DNA of 64,000 nt from contig SCUB01000019.1 of assembly GCA_004297465.1 (NCBI GenBank), positions 254,501 to 318,500 of the forward strand, read 5' to 3'. Below are positions 7,563 to 15,864 of the stretch, piece by piece. Numbering within the stretch: the first letter of the stretch is position 1; each line of letters begins with the position of its first letter. The position numbers were made by a program, and so were the translations under genes. A model generated the notes under the pieces. The model saw only the letters and a program-made list of their open reading frames with translations, was not told where the DNA came from and ran no database searches. The stretch comes from Xanthobacteraceae bacterium (lineage in GTDB: Bacteria; Pseudomonadota; Alphaproteobacteria; Rhizobiales; Xanthobacteraceae).

Positions 7563-8585
7563 ATGACCGATATTCCGCCTCCCGCTGTCGCGCCGCCGGT
7601 CCCCGGCCGCGTCGGCGTGCTGCTCATCAACCTCGGCACGCCGGACACGGCGGATGCGCGCGGCCTGCGCGTCTATCTCAGGGAGTTCCTGTCCGACGCC
7701 CGCGTGATCGAGAACCAGGGGCTGTTCTGGAAGCTGCTGCTCAACGGCGTCATCCTGCGCGTGCGCCCAAGGCGCCGGGCGCGCGACTACCGCCGGATCT
7801 GGAACGCCGAACGCGACGAATCGCCGCTCAAGACCGTCACACGGTCGCAGGCCGAAAAACTCGCCGCCGCCATCGACGACGCCCATGTCGTGGTCGACTG
7901 GGCGATGCGCTACGGCAATCCGTCGATCGGCTCGCGCCTGGCCGCGCTCAAGGCGCAGGGCTGCGAACGCATCCTCGCCGTGCCGCTCTATCCGCAGTAT
8001 TCCGCCGCCACCACCGCGACGGTGTGCGACGAGCTGTTCCGCGTGCTGATGACCATGCGCGCCCAGCCGGCGTTGCGCATCGCGCCGCCCTATTACGACG
8101 ATCCGGTCTACATCGAGGCGCTGGCGCGCTCGCTCGAACAGGGACTGGCGAAGCTTGCGTTTGCGCCCGACGTCATCCTCGCCTCGTTCCACGGCATGCC
8201 GCGGGACTACGTCGACAAGGGCGATCCGTATGCCGGCCACTGCGCCGAGACGGCGCGGCTGTTGCGCGCCCGCCTTGGCTATGACGAGACAAAGCTTGTC
8301 GTGACGTTCCAGTCGCGGTTCGGACCGGCCGAGTGGCTCAAGCCCTATACCGACGCCACCGTGGCGCGGCTGGCGCGCGAGGGCGTCAAGAACATCGCCG
8401 TCATCACGCCGGGCTTTGCCGCCGACTGCCTGGAAACGCTGGAGGAGATCGCGGTCGAGAACGCCAGAATCTTCCGCCGCAAGGGTGGGGTTGGGTTCGC
8501 CGCCATTCCCTGCCTCAACGACGGCGAGGAGGGCATGGACGTGATCCGCCAACTCGTCATGCGCGAGCTGCAGGGCTGGATCTGA
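7563..8585 (+). CDS. hemH: Ferrochelatase
   Basis: Inserts ferrous iron into protoporphyrin IX, the last step of haem synthesis. At 340 aa it has bacterial length. Seen: VGVLLINLGTPD at the N-terminus, LAVPLYPQYSAATT, ILASFHGMPRDYVDKGDPY with the metal-site histidine (His210), and LETLEEIAVEN with the conserved Glu. The ATG lies 26 nt after the TRAP permease stop and may be co-transcribed. Haem demand fits the cytochrome-rich nap and cco loci elsewhere in the window, though linkage is not functional proof. Confidence 0.96.
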   Translation: MTDIPPPAVAPPVPGRVGVLLINLGTPDTADARGLRVYLREFLSDARVIENQGLFWKLLLNGVILRVRPRRRARDYRRIWNAERDESPLKTVTRSQAEKLAAAIDDAHVVVDWAMRYGNPSIGSRLAALKAQGCERILAVPLYPQYSAATTATVCDELFRVLMTMRAQPALRIAPPYYDDPVYIEALARSLEQGLAKLAFAPDVILASFHGMPRDYVDKGDPYAGHCAETARLLRARLGYDETKLVVTFQSRFGPAEWLKPYTDATVARLAREGVKNIAVITPGFAADCLETLEEIAVENARIFRRKGGVGFAAIPCLNDGEEGMDVIRQLVMRELQGWI

Positions 8586-8683
8586 TCCGCCGGCCAGTTT
8601 GTCGCAACGCTGCCGCCGGGCTTGCTTTGCGCCGCAACTACGCTTCAAATCCTTGGGCCATTTTCGCGCCACCGGGGGGCCAT

Positions 8684-9649
8684 ATGTCGGGATTTGATAT
8701 CTTCGCCGTCGTGCTGCTGCTTGTCGTGGTCATGACTCTGATCGCCGGCGTCAAGACCGTGCCGCAGGGCTATGCCTGGACCGTCGAGCGGTTCGGCCGC
8801 TACACGCGCTCGCTGGTGCCCGGGCTCAATCTGATCGTGCCGTATTTCGATCGCGTCGGCCGCAAGGTGAACATGATGGAACAGGTGATCGACATTCCCC
8901 AGCAGGAGGTCATCACCAAGGACAACGCCACCATCACCGTCGACGGCGTCGCCTTCTATCAGGTGTACGACGCCGCCAAGGCGAGCTACGAGGTGGCCAA
9001 CCTCAACCTCGCCACCGTGACGCTGACCATGACCAACATCCGCTCGGTGATGGGCGCGATGGACCTCGACCAGGTGCTGTCGCATCGCGATGAGATCAAC
9101 GAGCGGCTGTTGCGCGTGGTCGACGCCGCGGTGGCGCCGTGGGGCGTCAAGGTCAACCGCATCGAGATCAAGGACATCGTGCCGCCGACTGATCTGGTCG
9201 AGGCGATGGCGCGGCAGATGAAGGCCGAGCGCGTCAAGCGCGCCGACATCCTGCAGGCGGAGGGCCAGCGCCAGTCCGACATCCTGCGCGCCGAGGGCGC
9301 CAAGCAGTCGCAGATTCTCGAGGCCGAGGGCCGTCGGGAAGCCGCCTTCCGCGACGCCGAGGGCCGCGAGCGGCTGGCCCAGGCCGAGGCCAAGGCGACC
9401 GACATGGTGAGCCAGGCGGTGGCGCGCGGCGACGTCGCGGCGCTCAACTACTTCGTCGCCGAGAAATATCTCAAGGCGTTCGCGCAGCTTGCCGAATCGC
9501 CGAATCAGAAGATCCTGATGCTGCCGATCGAGGCGACCAGCGTGCTCGGCGCGCTGGCTGGCATCGGCGAGATCACCAAGGCGACGTTCGGCGAGGCCGC
9601 CGTGGCGGCGCGGCGCGGCTCGGTGCCGCCCGCCGGCACGGCGGGCTAA
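8684..9649 (+). CDS. qmcA: SPFH/band-7 membrane protease-associated protein (QmcA type)
   Basis: A 321-aa protein with one N-terminal membrane helix (residues 4-22) followed by an SPFH domain (VPQGYAWTVERFGRYTRSL to IVPPTDLVEAM) and an Ala/Glu-rich coiled coil at about 190-260 (ILQAEGQRQSDILRAEGAK repeats). Such proteins form ring assemblies in membrane microdomains and influence FtsH-type proteolysis. The ribosome site GGGGGG precedes ATG at 8684. The NfeD-like gene follows 15 nt downstream, the standard pairing of stomatin-like and NfeD proteins. Confidence 0.92.
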   Translation: MSGFDIFAVVLLLVVVMTLIAGVKTVPQGYAWTVERFGRYTRSLVPGLNLIVPYFDRVGRKVNMMEQVIDIPQQEVITKDNATITVDGVAFYQVYDAAKASYEVANLNLATVTLTMTNIRSVMGAMDLDQVLSHRDEINERLLRVVDAAVAPWGVKVNRIEIKDIVPPTDLVEAMARQMKAERVKRADILQAEGQRQSDILRAEGAKQSQILEAEGRREAAFRDAEGRERLAQAEAKATDMVSQAVARGDVAALNYFVAEKYLKAFAQLAESPNQKILMLPIEATSVLGALAGIGEITKATFGEAAVAARRGSVPPAGTAG

Positions 9650-9664
9650 GGGAAGCAAACGGCC

Positions 9665-10108
9665 ATGATCAATCTCATTGTCGCGCTGGGGCCGTGGAAC
9701 TGGATGATCCTCGGCCTCGTCCTGCTCGGGCTGGAGCTGCTGGCGCCCGGCATGTTCATGCTGTGGCTCGGGCTCGCCGCGTTCCTGGTCGGGATCAACA
9801 CGTTCCTGATCGACTGGTCGTGGCAGAGCCAGATTCTCGCCTTCGCGATTTTCTCGGCCGCCGCGGTGCCGCTGTGGCGGCGCATGGCGCGCAACGAGAG
9901 TGACGACACCGGCAACACCTTCCTCAACCGCCGCGCCGAGGCGCTGGTCGGGCAGGTGTTCACGCTGGACCGGCCGATCGCCAACGGCAGCGGCTCGGTG
10001 CGCGTCGGCGACACGGTGTGGCGCGTCAGCGGGCCGGATGCGCCGGCCGGCAGCCGCGTGCGGGTGATGCGCGCCGAAGGCGCCAGCCTGACGGTGGAGC
10101 CGGTGTAG
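9665..10108 (+). CDS. NfeD-like membrane protein (YbbK type)
   Basis: A 147-aa short NfeD. Two or three hydrophobic helices (about residues 8-65; FMLWLGLAAFLVGINTFL) are followed by a soluble OB-fold domain (RAEALVGQVFTLDRPI to SLTVEPV). It lacks the ClpP-like protease part of long NfeD proteins. It is the partner of the SPFH protein immediately upstream, and both probably form one operon. Its exact biochemical role is unresolved in the family. Confidence 0.88.
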   Translation: MINLIVALGPWNWMILGLVLLGLELLAPGMFMLWLGLAAFLVGINTFLIDWSWQSQILAFAIFSAAAVPLWRRMARNESDDTGNTFLNRRAEALVGQVFTLDRPIANGSGSVRVGDTVWRVSGPDAPAGSRVRVMRAEGASLTVEPV

Positions 10109-10130
10109 CGCAGGCCAGGCGCCGCCGCCT

Positions 10131-10406
10131 TCATCATGCCCGGGCTTTGAGGCGGGCATGACCTCTCCTTCGTCATGCCCGATCTTTGAGGCAGGCATGA
10201 CCTCTCCTTCGTCACGCCCGGGCAGAAAGATGGATTGCCGGGTCAAGCCCGGCAATGACGAGAGGAAAATCCGAGTTCGGCTACGAAGGGGAGATTACAG
10301 GCGGGCTTGACTTCTCCTTCGTCATGCCCGGGCTTGACCCGGGCATCCATCTTGGTCGTTCAAGGAAAGATGGATAGCCGGGCCAAGCCCCGGCAATGAC
10401 GAGATG
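10131..10406. repeat. Cluster of dispersed palindromic repeats
   Basis: The 312 nt between the NfeD gene and kdsD is filled by palindromic arms built on CCGGGCTTGACCCGG with ATCCATCTT/AAGATGGAT and CGTCAT/ATGACG caps. Three shortened left arms (CATGCCC...GGGCATGACCTCTCC) are tandem at 10131-10210, followed by larger left/right pairs up to 10406. The same unit recurs at 41649-41743 and 43661-43747. It resembles intergenic palindromes common in Bradyrhizobium-like genomes. No gene is seen here. Confidence 0.85.
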
Positions 10407-10420
10407 AGGGGGCAGACGCC

Positions 10421-11431
10421 TTACGCCACGCCGGCGCGCAGGATGTCGTGCAGGTGCACGATGCCGACCGGCTTGCCGGCCTCCGTCACGATCAGCGCGG
10501 TGATTTTCGACGAGTTGAGGATTTCCAGCGCCTCGCTGGCGAGAAGCCCCGGCGCGATGGTCTTGGGGCCGCGCGTCATCACGTCGTCGACCCGCGCGGT
10601 CATGAGGTCGGGCCGCATGTGACGGCGCAGGTCGCCGTCGGTGACGATGCCGGCGATCTGGCCGCGCTCGTCGATGATGCCGACGCAGCCGAAGCCCTTG
10701 GCCGACATCTCCACCAGAGCGTCCGACATTTTCGTGCCGAGCGGCTTGAGCGGAATGGTGCCGCCGGTATGCATCAGGTCGCGCACCAGCTTGAGCATGG
10801 CGCCGAGCTTGCCGGCCGGGTGCAGCGCGCCGAAATCGAGCGCGGTGAAGCCGCGGCTTTCCAGGAGCGCGATGGCGAGCGCATCGCCGAGCGCGAGCTG
10901 CATCAGCGACGAGGTGGTCGGCGCCAGGTTGTGCGGGCAGGCCTCGCGCGCCCTCGGCAGCGCCAGCACCACGTCGGCGGCCTGACCCAGCGTCGAGCCG
11001 CCGTCGGCGGTCACCGCGATCAGGCCGATGCGGAAGCGGCGCGAGTAGGTGATGAGGTTCTTGAGTTCGGCGGTCTCGCCCGACCACGATAGCGCCATGA
11101 TGACGTCGTCGGCGGTGATCATGCCGAGGTCGCCGTGGCTTGCCTCGGCGGCGTGGACGAAGAACGACGGCGTGCCGGTGGAGGCGAAGGTGGCCGCCAT
11201 CTTGCGGCCGATGTGGCCGGACTTGCCGAGGCCGGAAACGATGAGGCGCCCCTTGGCGCCGCGAATGAGGTCGACCGCGGCGGCGAAGGCGCCGCCAAGT
11301 TCGTTGCGCAGCGCCTCCGCCAGCGCCGTGATGCCGCCGGCCTCGACCTCAAGGGTGCGCAGCGCCGAGGCGACGGGCCCCGCGCCGTGCGGCGCGGCTG
11401 GCTGGCTGGGGCGCGGTTTCGAGCCGGGCAT
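10421..11431 (-). CDS. kdsD: Arabinose-5-phosphate isomerase (KpsF/GutQ family)
   Basis: Converts ribulose-5-phosphate to arabinose-5-phosphate, the entry to Kdo and lipopolysaccharide core synthesis. At 336 aa: an N-terminal SIS domain (GLGKSGHIGRKMAATFASTGTPSFF, HAAEASHGDLGMI, SWSGETAEL) and two CBS domains (about residues 215-335: DLMHTGGTIPLK and DVMTRGPKTIAPG). The start MPGSKPRPSQ was chosen because upstream codons add a low-complexity stretch; AGGA lies just upstream. Divergent from the outer-membrane gene at 11632; both face sites resembling CtrA half-sites. Confidence 0.94.
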   Translation of the reverse strand: MPGSKPRPSQPAAPHGAGPVASALRTLEVEAGGITALAEALRNELGGAFAAAVDLIRGAKGRLIVSGLGKSGHIGRKMAATFASTGTPSFFVHAAEASHGDLGMITADDVIMALSWSGETAELKNLITYSRRFRIGLIAVTADGGSTLGQAADVVLALPRAREACPHNLAPTTSSLMQLALGDALAIALLESRGFTALDFGALHPAGKLGAMLKLVRDLMHTGGTIPLKPLGTKMSDALVEMSAKGFGCVGIIDERGQIAGIVTDGDLRRHMRPDLMTARVDDVMTRGPKTIAPGLLASEALEILNSSKITALIVTEAGKPVGIVHLHDILRAGVA

Positions 11432-11526
11432 GGGCGATCCTGATCGGGCCGGGCCTGTCGCCGGCGGCCTTGGGATAGCACGGCAGGCTGATGAACGCGA
11501 CGATGGCGGCATTCCTCAACGTCCCG

Positions 11527-11558
11527 TTAACCATGATTGTTTTAACTCGGTTAACCAT
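11527..11558. promoter_or_regulatory. Two TTAACCAT sites between divergent envelope genes
   Basis: TTAACCAT occurs at 11527-11534 and again at 11551-11558, start-to-start 24 bp, in the 200-bp gap between kdsD and the outer-membrane protein gene. TTAACCAT is the CtrA half-site known from Caulobacter. The full TTAA-N7-TTAA form is not present here, so the regulator is inferred. Confidence 0.4.
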
Positions 11559-11631
11559 GCCGCGCCGGGCGGGCGCGGATCGTTCCGGCGCGCGCGGCGT
11601 GGTCTTATGTCATTGATAACAGTTGGGTTCT

Positions 11632-13242
11632 GTGCCTGCACGGCAACGACGGCGAAACCTCGGGGGGGTGCGGGACGCGCCCGGCGCGCTGCTGCGCGCC
11701 TGCCTTGCGGGGCTATTTTCGCTGCTGTGCGGGCCGCTGGCGGCCCAGAGCCTGCCCGACAGTCTGATCGCCGCGACGCCGGAAAGCCGGCGCAGCCAGC
11801 CGCCGTTTGTCCGTCTCGCCCGGGACGAGCCGGCGGCGGCCTCGCGCATCGGCAGGATTCCCGTCTATGGCACCCCGGCGGCTTCGGGCGCCGCCGCCAG
11901 CGGCTTCGATTCGCTCAGCCGCAAACGGCGCAAGGCCAGGGCCTATCCTGGCGCCAGGCCGCCGAAAGCGGGCCTGCCGTCGGCCGCTTCCGCGCCGCGC
12001 CGGACGCCGGTGGCGGCCGCCGTGGCCGGCACCGCGCTAGGCTCGCCGCCGCGCCGCCGCCTCAGGCCCGACGACGATCCGTTCGGCGCGGTCGGGTTCT
12101 ATGCCGGCGGCCTGCTGACCAGGACGGCGGTGGAACTCTCCGGCGGCTATGACAGCAACCCGGCGCGCATCGCCACCGGCAAGGGCTCGACGGTCTCGAT
12201 GATCGCCGGCGAACTCTTGATGGCGTCGAACTGGTCGCGCCACGCGCTCAATGTCGACCTGCGCGGTTCGTTCACGCATTATGGCGACAGGCCGGATTGC
12301 GACTGCCTGCCGGGCAGCGTGCCGGACACGCTGGACCGGCCCGACGTCACCGGCAAGGCCGCGGGCCGCGTCGATGTCACGCGCGACCTGCGCATCGAGA
12401 GCGAGGCGCGGCTGCGGGTCGCCACCGACAATCCCGGCAGTCCCGACATCGCCGCCGGGCTGTCGCGCTACACCACCTATGCCAGCGTCGGCGGTTCGCT
12501 CGGGCTGGTGCGGCGCTTCAACCGGCTCGAATTGGGCGTGAGCGGGGGCATCGACCGCACCGCTTACGAATGGTCGCGCTTCACCAACGGCGCCACCGCC
12601 TCCAACCACGACCGCGATTACGCCCAGTCCACGCTGACCGGCCGCGCGTCGTACGAGATGACGCCCGGCGTCAAGCCGTTCGTCGAGGCAAGCCTCGACC
12701 GCCGCGTGCACGATCTCGCCGCCGACCGCTCGGGCTACTTGCGCGACTCGCGCGGGTTCACGGTGAAGGCCGGCACGACCTTCGAACTGACGCGCCTCAT
12801 CACCGGCGAGGCCGCGGTGGGGTATCTGACGCGCGGCTATGACGATGCCCGGCTCGGGGATCTCAGCGGCCTTCTCACCAGCGCCTCGCTGGTCTGGAGC
12901 GTCACGCCGCTGACCACGGTGAAATTCACCGCGACCTCGACCATCGACGAGACGACGCTTGCCGGCGTGCCCGGCGTCGCCAACCGCAGCTATGGCGCCG
13001 AGATCAGCCACGCATTGCGGCGCTGGCTCGTCGGCACGCTGAAATTCACCGCCGGAAATTCGGATTATGTCGGGGCGGGGCGCAGCGACCGGAGCTATTC
13101 GGCGGCCGCCGCGCTCACCTACAAGCTGTCGCGCACCATGCACCTCAAGGGCGAGTTCCGCCGCGACTGGCTGCAGTCGAGCATTCCCGGCAGCGACTAC
13201 ACGGCAAACGTCGTCATGCTGGGCCTGCGGTTCCAGCGCTGA
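11632..13242 (+). CDS. Outer-membrane beta-barrel protein, function unknown
   Basis: About 536 aa. The N-terminus has a signal peptide (LLRACLAGLFSLLCGPLAAQS), then a disordered Arg/Ala/Pro-rich segment to about residue 150. From FYAGGLLTRTAVELSGGYDSNPAR onward, alternating amphipathic strands with Gly/aromatic turns are typical of an outer-membrane barrel that ends in MLGLRFQR. It resembles the large barrel proteins of rhizobia linked to surface polysaccharide loci. Start is uncertain: an in-frame stop at 11617 leaves TTG 11623, GTG 11632 or a later GTG after GGGGGG. It is convergent with galU, 4 bp apart. Confidence 0.75.
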   Translation: MPARQRRRNLGGVRDAPGALLRACLAGLFSLLCGPLAAQSLPDSLIAATPESRRSQPPFVRLARDEPAAASRIGRIPVYGTPAASGAAASGFDSLSRKRRKARAYPGARPPKAGLPSAASAPRRTPVAAAVAGTALGSPPRRRLRPDDDPFGAVGFYAGGLLTRTAVELSGGYDSNPARIATGKGSTVSMIAGELLMASNWSRHALNVDLRGSFTHYGDRPDCDCLPGSVPDTLDRPDVTGKAAGRVDVTRDLRIESEARLRVATDNPGSPDIAAGLSRYTTYASVGGSLGLVRRFNRLELGVSGGIDRTAYEWSRFTNGATASNHDRDYAQSTLTGRASYEMTPGVKPFVEASLDRRVHDLAADRSGYLRDSRGFTVKAGTTFELTRLITGEAAVGYLTRGYDDARLGDLSGLLTSASLVWSVTPLTTVKFTATSTIDETTLAGVPGVANRSYGAEISHALRRWLVGTLKFTAGNSDYVGAGRSDRSYSAAAALTYKLSRTMHLKGEFRRDWLQSSIPGSDYTANVVMLGLRFQR

Positions 13243-13246
13243 AAAA

Positions 13247-14119
13247 TTATTTCAGGTGGCGCGCCATTTCCGCGCGCAGGCCCGACGCGAGGTCGTCGCG
13301 GTCCATGCCGTAGGCGATGTTGGCGGCGAGGAAGCCGGGCTTGGAGCCGCAGTCGAAGCTGCGGCCCTTGAACTGCAGGCCGTAGAAGGCTTGCGCGTTC
13401 GCCAGCGTCTTCATCGCGTCGGTGAGCTGGATCTCGCCGCCGGCGCCGCGTTCCTGCGTTTCGAGGATGTCGAAGATCTCCGGCTGCAGGATGTAGCGCC
13501 CGGTGATCGAGAGGTTCGACGGCGCCTTGTCGCGCGGCGGCTTCTCCACCATGCCGTCGATGGCAAAGGCACGGCCCCTGTGCGCGCCTTTGCCGACCAC
13601 GCCGTACATGTGCACGACCTCCATCGGCACTTCCTCGACGGCGAGGAGGTTGGCGCGCTCGCCGAGTTCACCGGCCGCATCGATCATCTGCTTGAGGCAG
13701 CCCGGCGTGTGCTTCACCAGCACGTCGGGCAGCAGCACCGCGAACGGCTCGTGGCCGATGACGTCGCGCGCGCACCACACCGCGTGGCCGAGGCCAAGCG
13801 GCGACTGCTGGCGGGTGAAGCTGGTGGCGCCGCCGGCCGGCTGGTCGCGATCGAGCAGCGTCAGTTCCGCGTTCTTGTTGCGCTGGCGCAGCGTTTCCTC
13901 GAGCTCGAACTGGCGGTCGAAATGGTCCTCGATGACGCCCTTGTTGCGGCCGGTGACGAACACGAAGTGCTCGATGCCGGCCTCGCGCGCCTCGTCCACC
14001 ACGTGCTGGATCAACGGACGGTCGACGACGGTGAGCATCTCCTTGGGCATCGCCTTGGTGGCGGGCAGGAAGCGGGTGCCGAGACCGGCGACCGGAAACA
14101 CAGCTTTGCGGATTTTCAT
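13247..14119 (-). CDS. galU: UTP-glucose-1-phosphate uridylyltransferase
   Basis: Makes UDP-glucose for surface polysaccharides and glucans. The 290-aa length is standard. The nucleotidyltransferase signature GLGTRFLPATKAMPKEML is at residues 12-29, followed by LGLGHAVWCA, VLLPDVLV, GMVEKPP and the GRYILQPEIFDIL block. ATG at 14119 follows an AAAGACCTTCC context with weak ribosome pairing. Neighbouring kdsD and outer-membrane genes fit an envelope biogenesis cluster. Confidence 0.96.
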   Translation of the reverse strand: MKIRKAVFPVAGLGTRFLPATKAMPKEMLTVVDRPLIQHVVDEAREAGIEHFVFVTGRNKGVIEDHFDRQFELEETLRQRNKNAELTLLDRDQPAGGATSFTRQQSPLGLGHAVWCARDVIGHEPFAVLLPDVLVKHTPGCLKQMIDAAGELGERANLLAVEEVPMEVVHMYGVVGKGAHRGRAFAIDGMVEKPPRDKAPSNLSITGRYILQPEIFDILETQERGAGGEIQLTDAMKTLANAQAFYGLQFKGRSFDCGSKPGFLAANIAYGMDRDDLASGLRAEMARHLK

Positions 14120-14341
14120 GGAAGGTCTTTTGCGGGAGGGTGAAGCAACTGCTGGGGGCAACTGGCGCGGGGAAAACGGATGCGCCGGTCATAGCATTTT
14201 TCACCTGAGGGAAAAACTTTGGCCGAACCGGGGCGGCCGGCGGGCACGGACGGTACGGAAAATGCCGCTATGTTAAGTTAATGGAAACCGGTCCGGGGCC
14301 TCCTTAGAGGCCAGGGTTTGGTCTTGGGATGGGTTAAGGCG

Positions 14342-15700
14342 ATGGGTGGAACGGGCATGGGGACCGGGCAAGGCCGGGGACTGTTTGTTGGCGTGCTGGC
14401 GGGCCTGCTCACGGTGGCCGGCGCGGCATCGGCGCAGTCGCCGCAGTTGCAGCGCGCCTCCGTCACTGGCTCGATCACGCAAGGCGTCCCGGCGCAGCCG
14501 CCGGCGCGTGAATGGAGCGGCGAGGACGGCGCCTCGGGCCATCCGCTGATGACCGCATCCGCGATCCGCGAGGCCGCCGCCAATTTTGATTCCTGCATCG
14601 CCGGCATGTGGCCGGAGGCGGCGCGGCGGCGCATCTCGGAAACAAGCTTCGTCCGCTTCACCGCCGATCTCACCCCCGACCTGCGCATCATGGACCTGAT
14701 GGACGCGCAGCCCGAGTTCACCAAGGCGATCTGGGATTACCTCGACGTGCTGGTGAACGAGACGCGGCTCGCCAGGGGGCGCGACATGCTGGCGCGCCAC
14801 CGCGCCACCTTCGATGCGGTCGAGCAGGCTTACGGCGTCGACCGCTATGTGATCGCCGCGATCTGGGGCATCGAGTCGAACTACTCGACCATGGGCGGCG
14901 ATCGCTCGGTCTTGCGCTCGACCGCGACGCTGGCCTGCGTCGGCCGCCGCCAGGCCTATTTCCGCGAGGAGTTCCTGTCGGCGCTGGAGATCCTGCATCG
15001 CGGCGACCTGCGCCCCGAGCAGTTGCGCGGCTCGTGGGCCGGCGCGTTCGGGCCGACCCAGTTCATGCCGACCTCGTTCAAGCGCTTCGCGGTCGATTTC
15101 GACGGCGACGGCCGCCGCGACGTGGTCGATTCGGTGGCCGACCTGATCGCCTCGACCGCCAACAACCTCAAGAAGGACGGTTGGCAGGCCGGCCAGACCT
15201 GGGGCTATGAGGTCGAGGTGCCGGAGGGCTTCAATTACCTTTACGCCGACCGCGCCCGGCGCCTGACGCTGGCGCAGTGGCAGCAGCTCGGCCTCCGCCG
15301 CGCCGGCGGCAAGCCGTTCCCGCGCCTGACCGACCAGGCCTTCCTGCTGGCGCCGGCCGGCGCGCAGGGGCCCGGCTTCCTGATGCTGGGCAACTTCCGC
15401 GCCATCCTGCGCTACAACCCGGCCGAGGCCTATGCGCTGGCGATCGGCCATTTCGCCGACCGGCTGCGCGGCGGCGAGCCGTTCGTGCAGGACTGGCCGC
15501 GGCAGGAGCGGGTGCTGACGCGGGCCGAGCGGCTCGAGCTGCAGCAGCTGCTGGCGCAGCAGGGCTACTACCGCGGCGAGCCGGACGGCCAGCTGGGCGG
15601 CAGGACGCGCGAGGCGCTGCGGCATTTCCAGTCCTCCACCGGGCTGCCGGCGGACGGGTTCGCCTCGGCCGAGGTGCTGGAGCGGCTGCGCGGCCGCTGA
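14342..15700 (+). CDS. Lytic murein transglycosylase, MltB-like, with peptidoglycan-binding domain
   Basis: Cleaves peptidoglycan glycan strands with 1,6-anhydro formation. About 452 aa. Signal peptide GLFVGVLAGLLTVAGAASAQ; SLT_2 catalytic domain with the catalytic Glu in AIWGIESNYSTMGG and GAFGPTQFMPTSFKRFAVDFDGDG; C-terminal PG_binding_1 domain (RLELQQLLAQQGYYRGEPDGQLGGRTREALR). ATG 14342 has AAGG 5 nt upstream; TTG 14318 and ATG 14357 are alternatives. A cysteine lipobox is not visible, so it is probably a soluble periplasmic form. Confidence 0.92.
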   Translation: MGGTGMGTGQGRGLFVGVLAGLLTVAGAASAQSPQLQRASVTGSITQGVPAQPPAREWSGEDGASGHPLMTASAIREAAANFDSCIAGMWPEAARRRISETSFVRFTADLTPDLRIMDLMDAQPEFTKAIWDYLDVLVNETRLARGRDMLARHRATFDAVEQAYGVDRYVIAAIWGIESNYSTMGGDRSVLRSTATLACVGRRQAYFREEFLSALEILHRGDLRPEQLRGSWAGAFGPTQFMPTSFKRFAVDFDGDGRRDVVDSVADLIASTANNLKKDGWQAGQTWGYEVEVPEGFNYLYADRARRLTLAQWQQLGLRRAGGKPFPRLTDQAFLLAPAGAQGPGFLMLGNFRAILRYNPAEAYALAIGHFADRLRGGEPFVQDWPRQERVLTRAERLELQQLLAQQGYYRGEPDGQLGGRTREALRHFQSSTGLPADGFASAEVLERLRGR

Positions 15701-15864
15701 GGCCGCCAGTCTGGACCCGCGGACTCCAAGGCCCTCAAGTGAACATGATTGCGCCGCACCTTGACGGCGATGGCCGAACCCCGGCTTTATGGCGGGGCGC
15801 GATGCCTCCTGAGGCGTCCGGAAAAAGCGGTCTGGAAACGGCGGTCTGAAACGGTCCCAGGGCA

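Noticed and set aside
10131-10406. Possible CRISPR array
   Set aside because: Repeats are palindromic arms of unequal length, spacers are not regular, and no cas genes are present.
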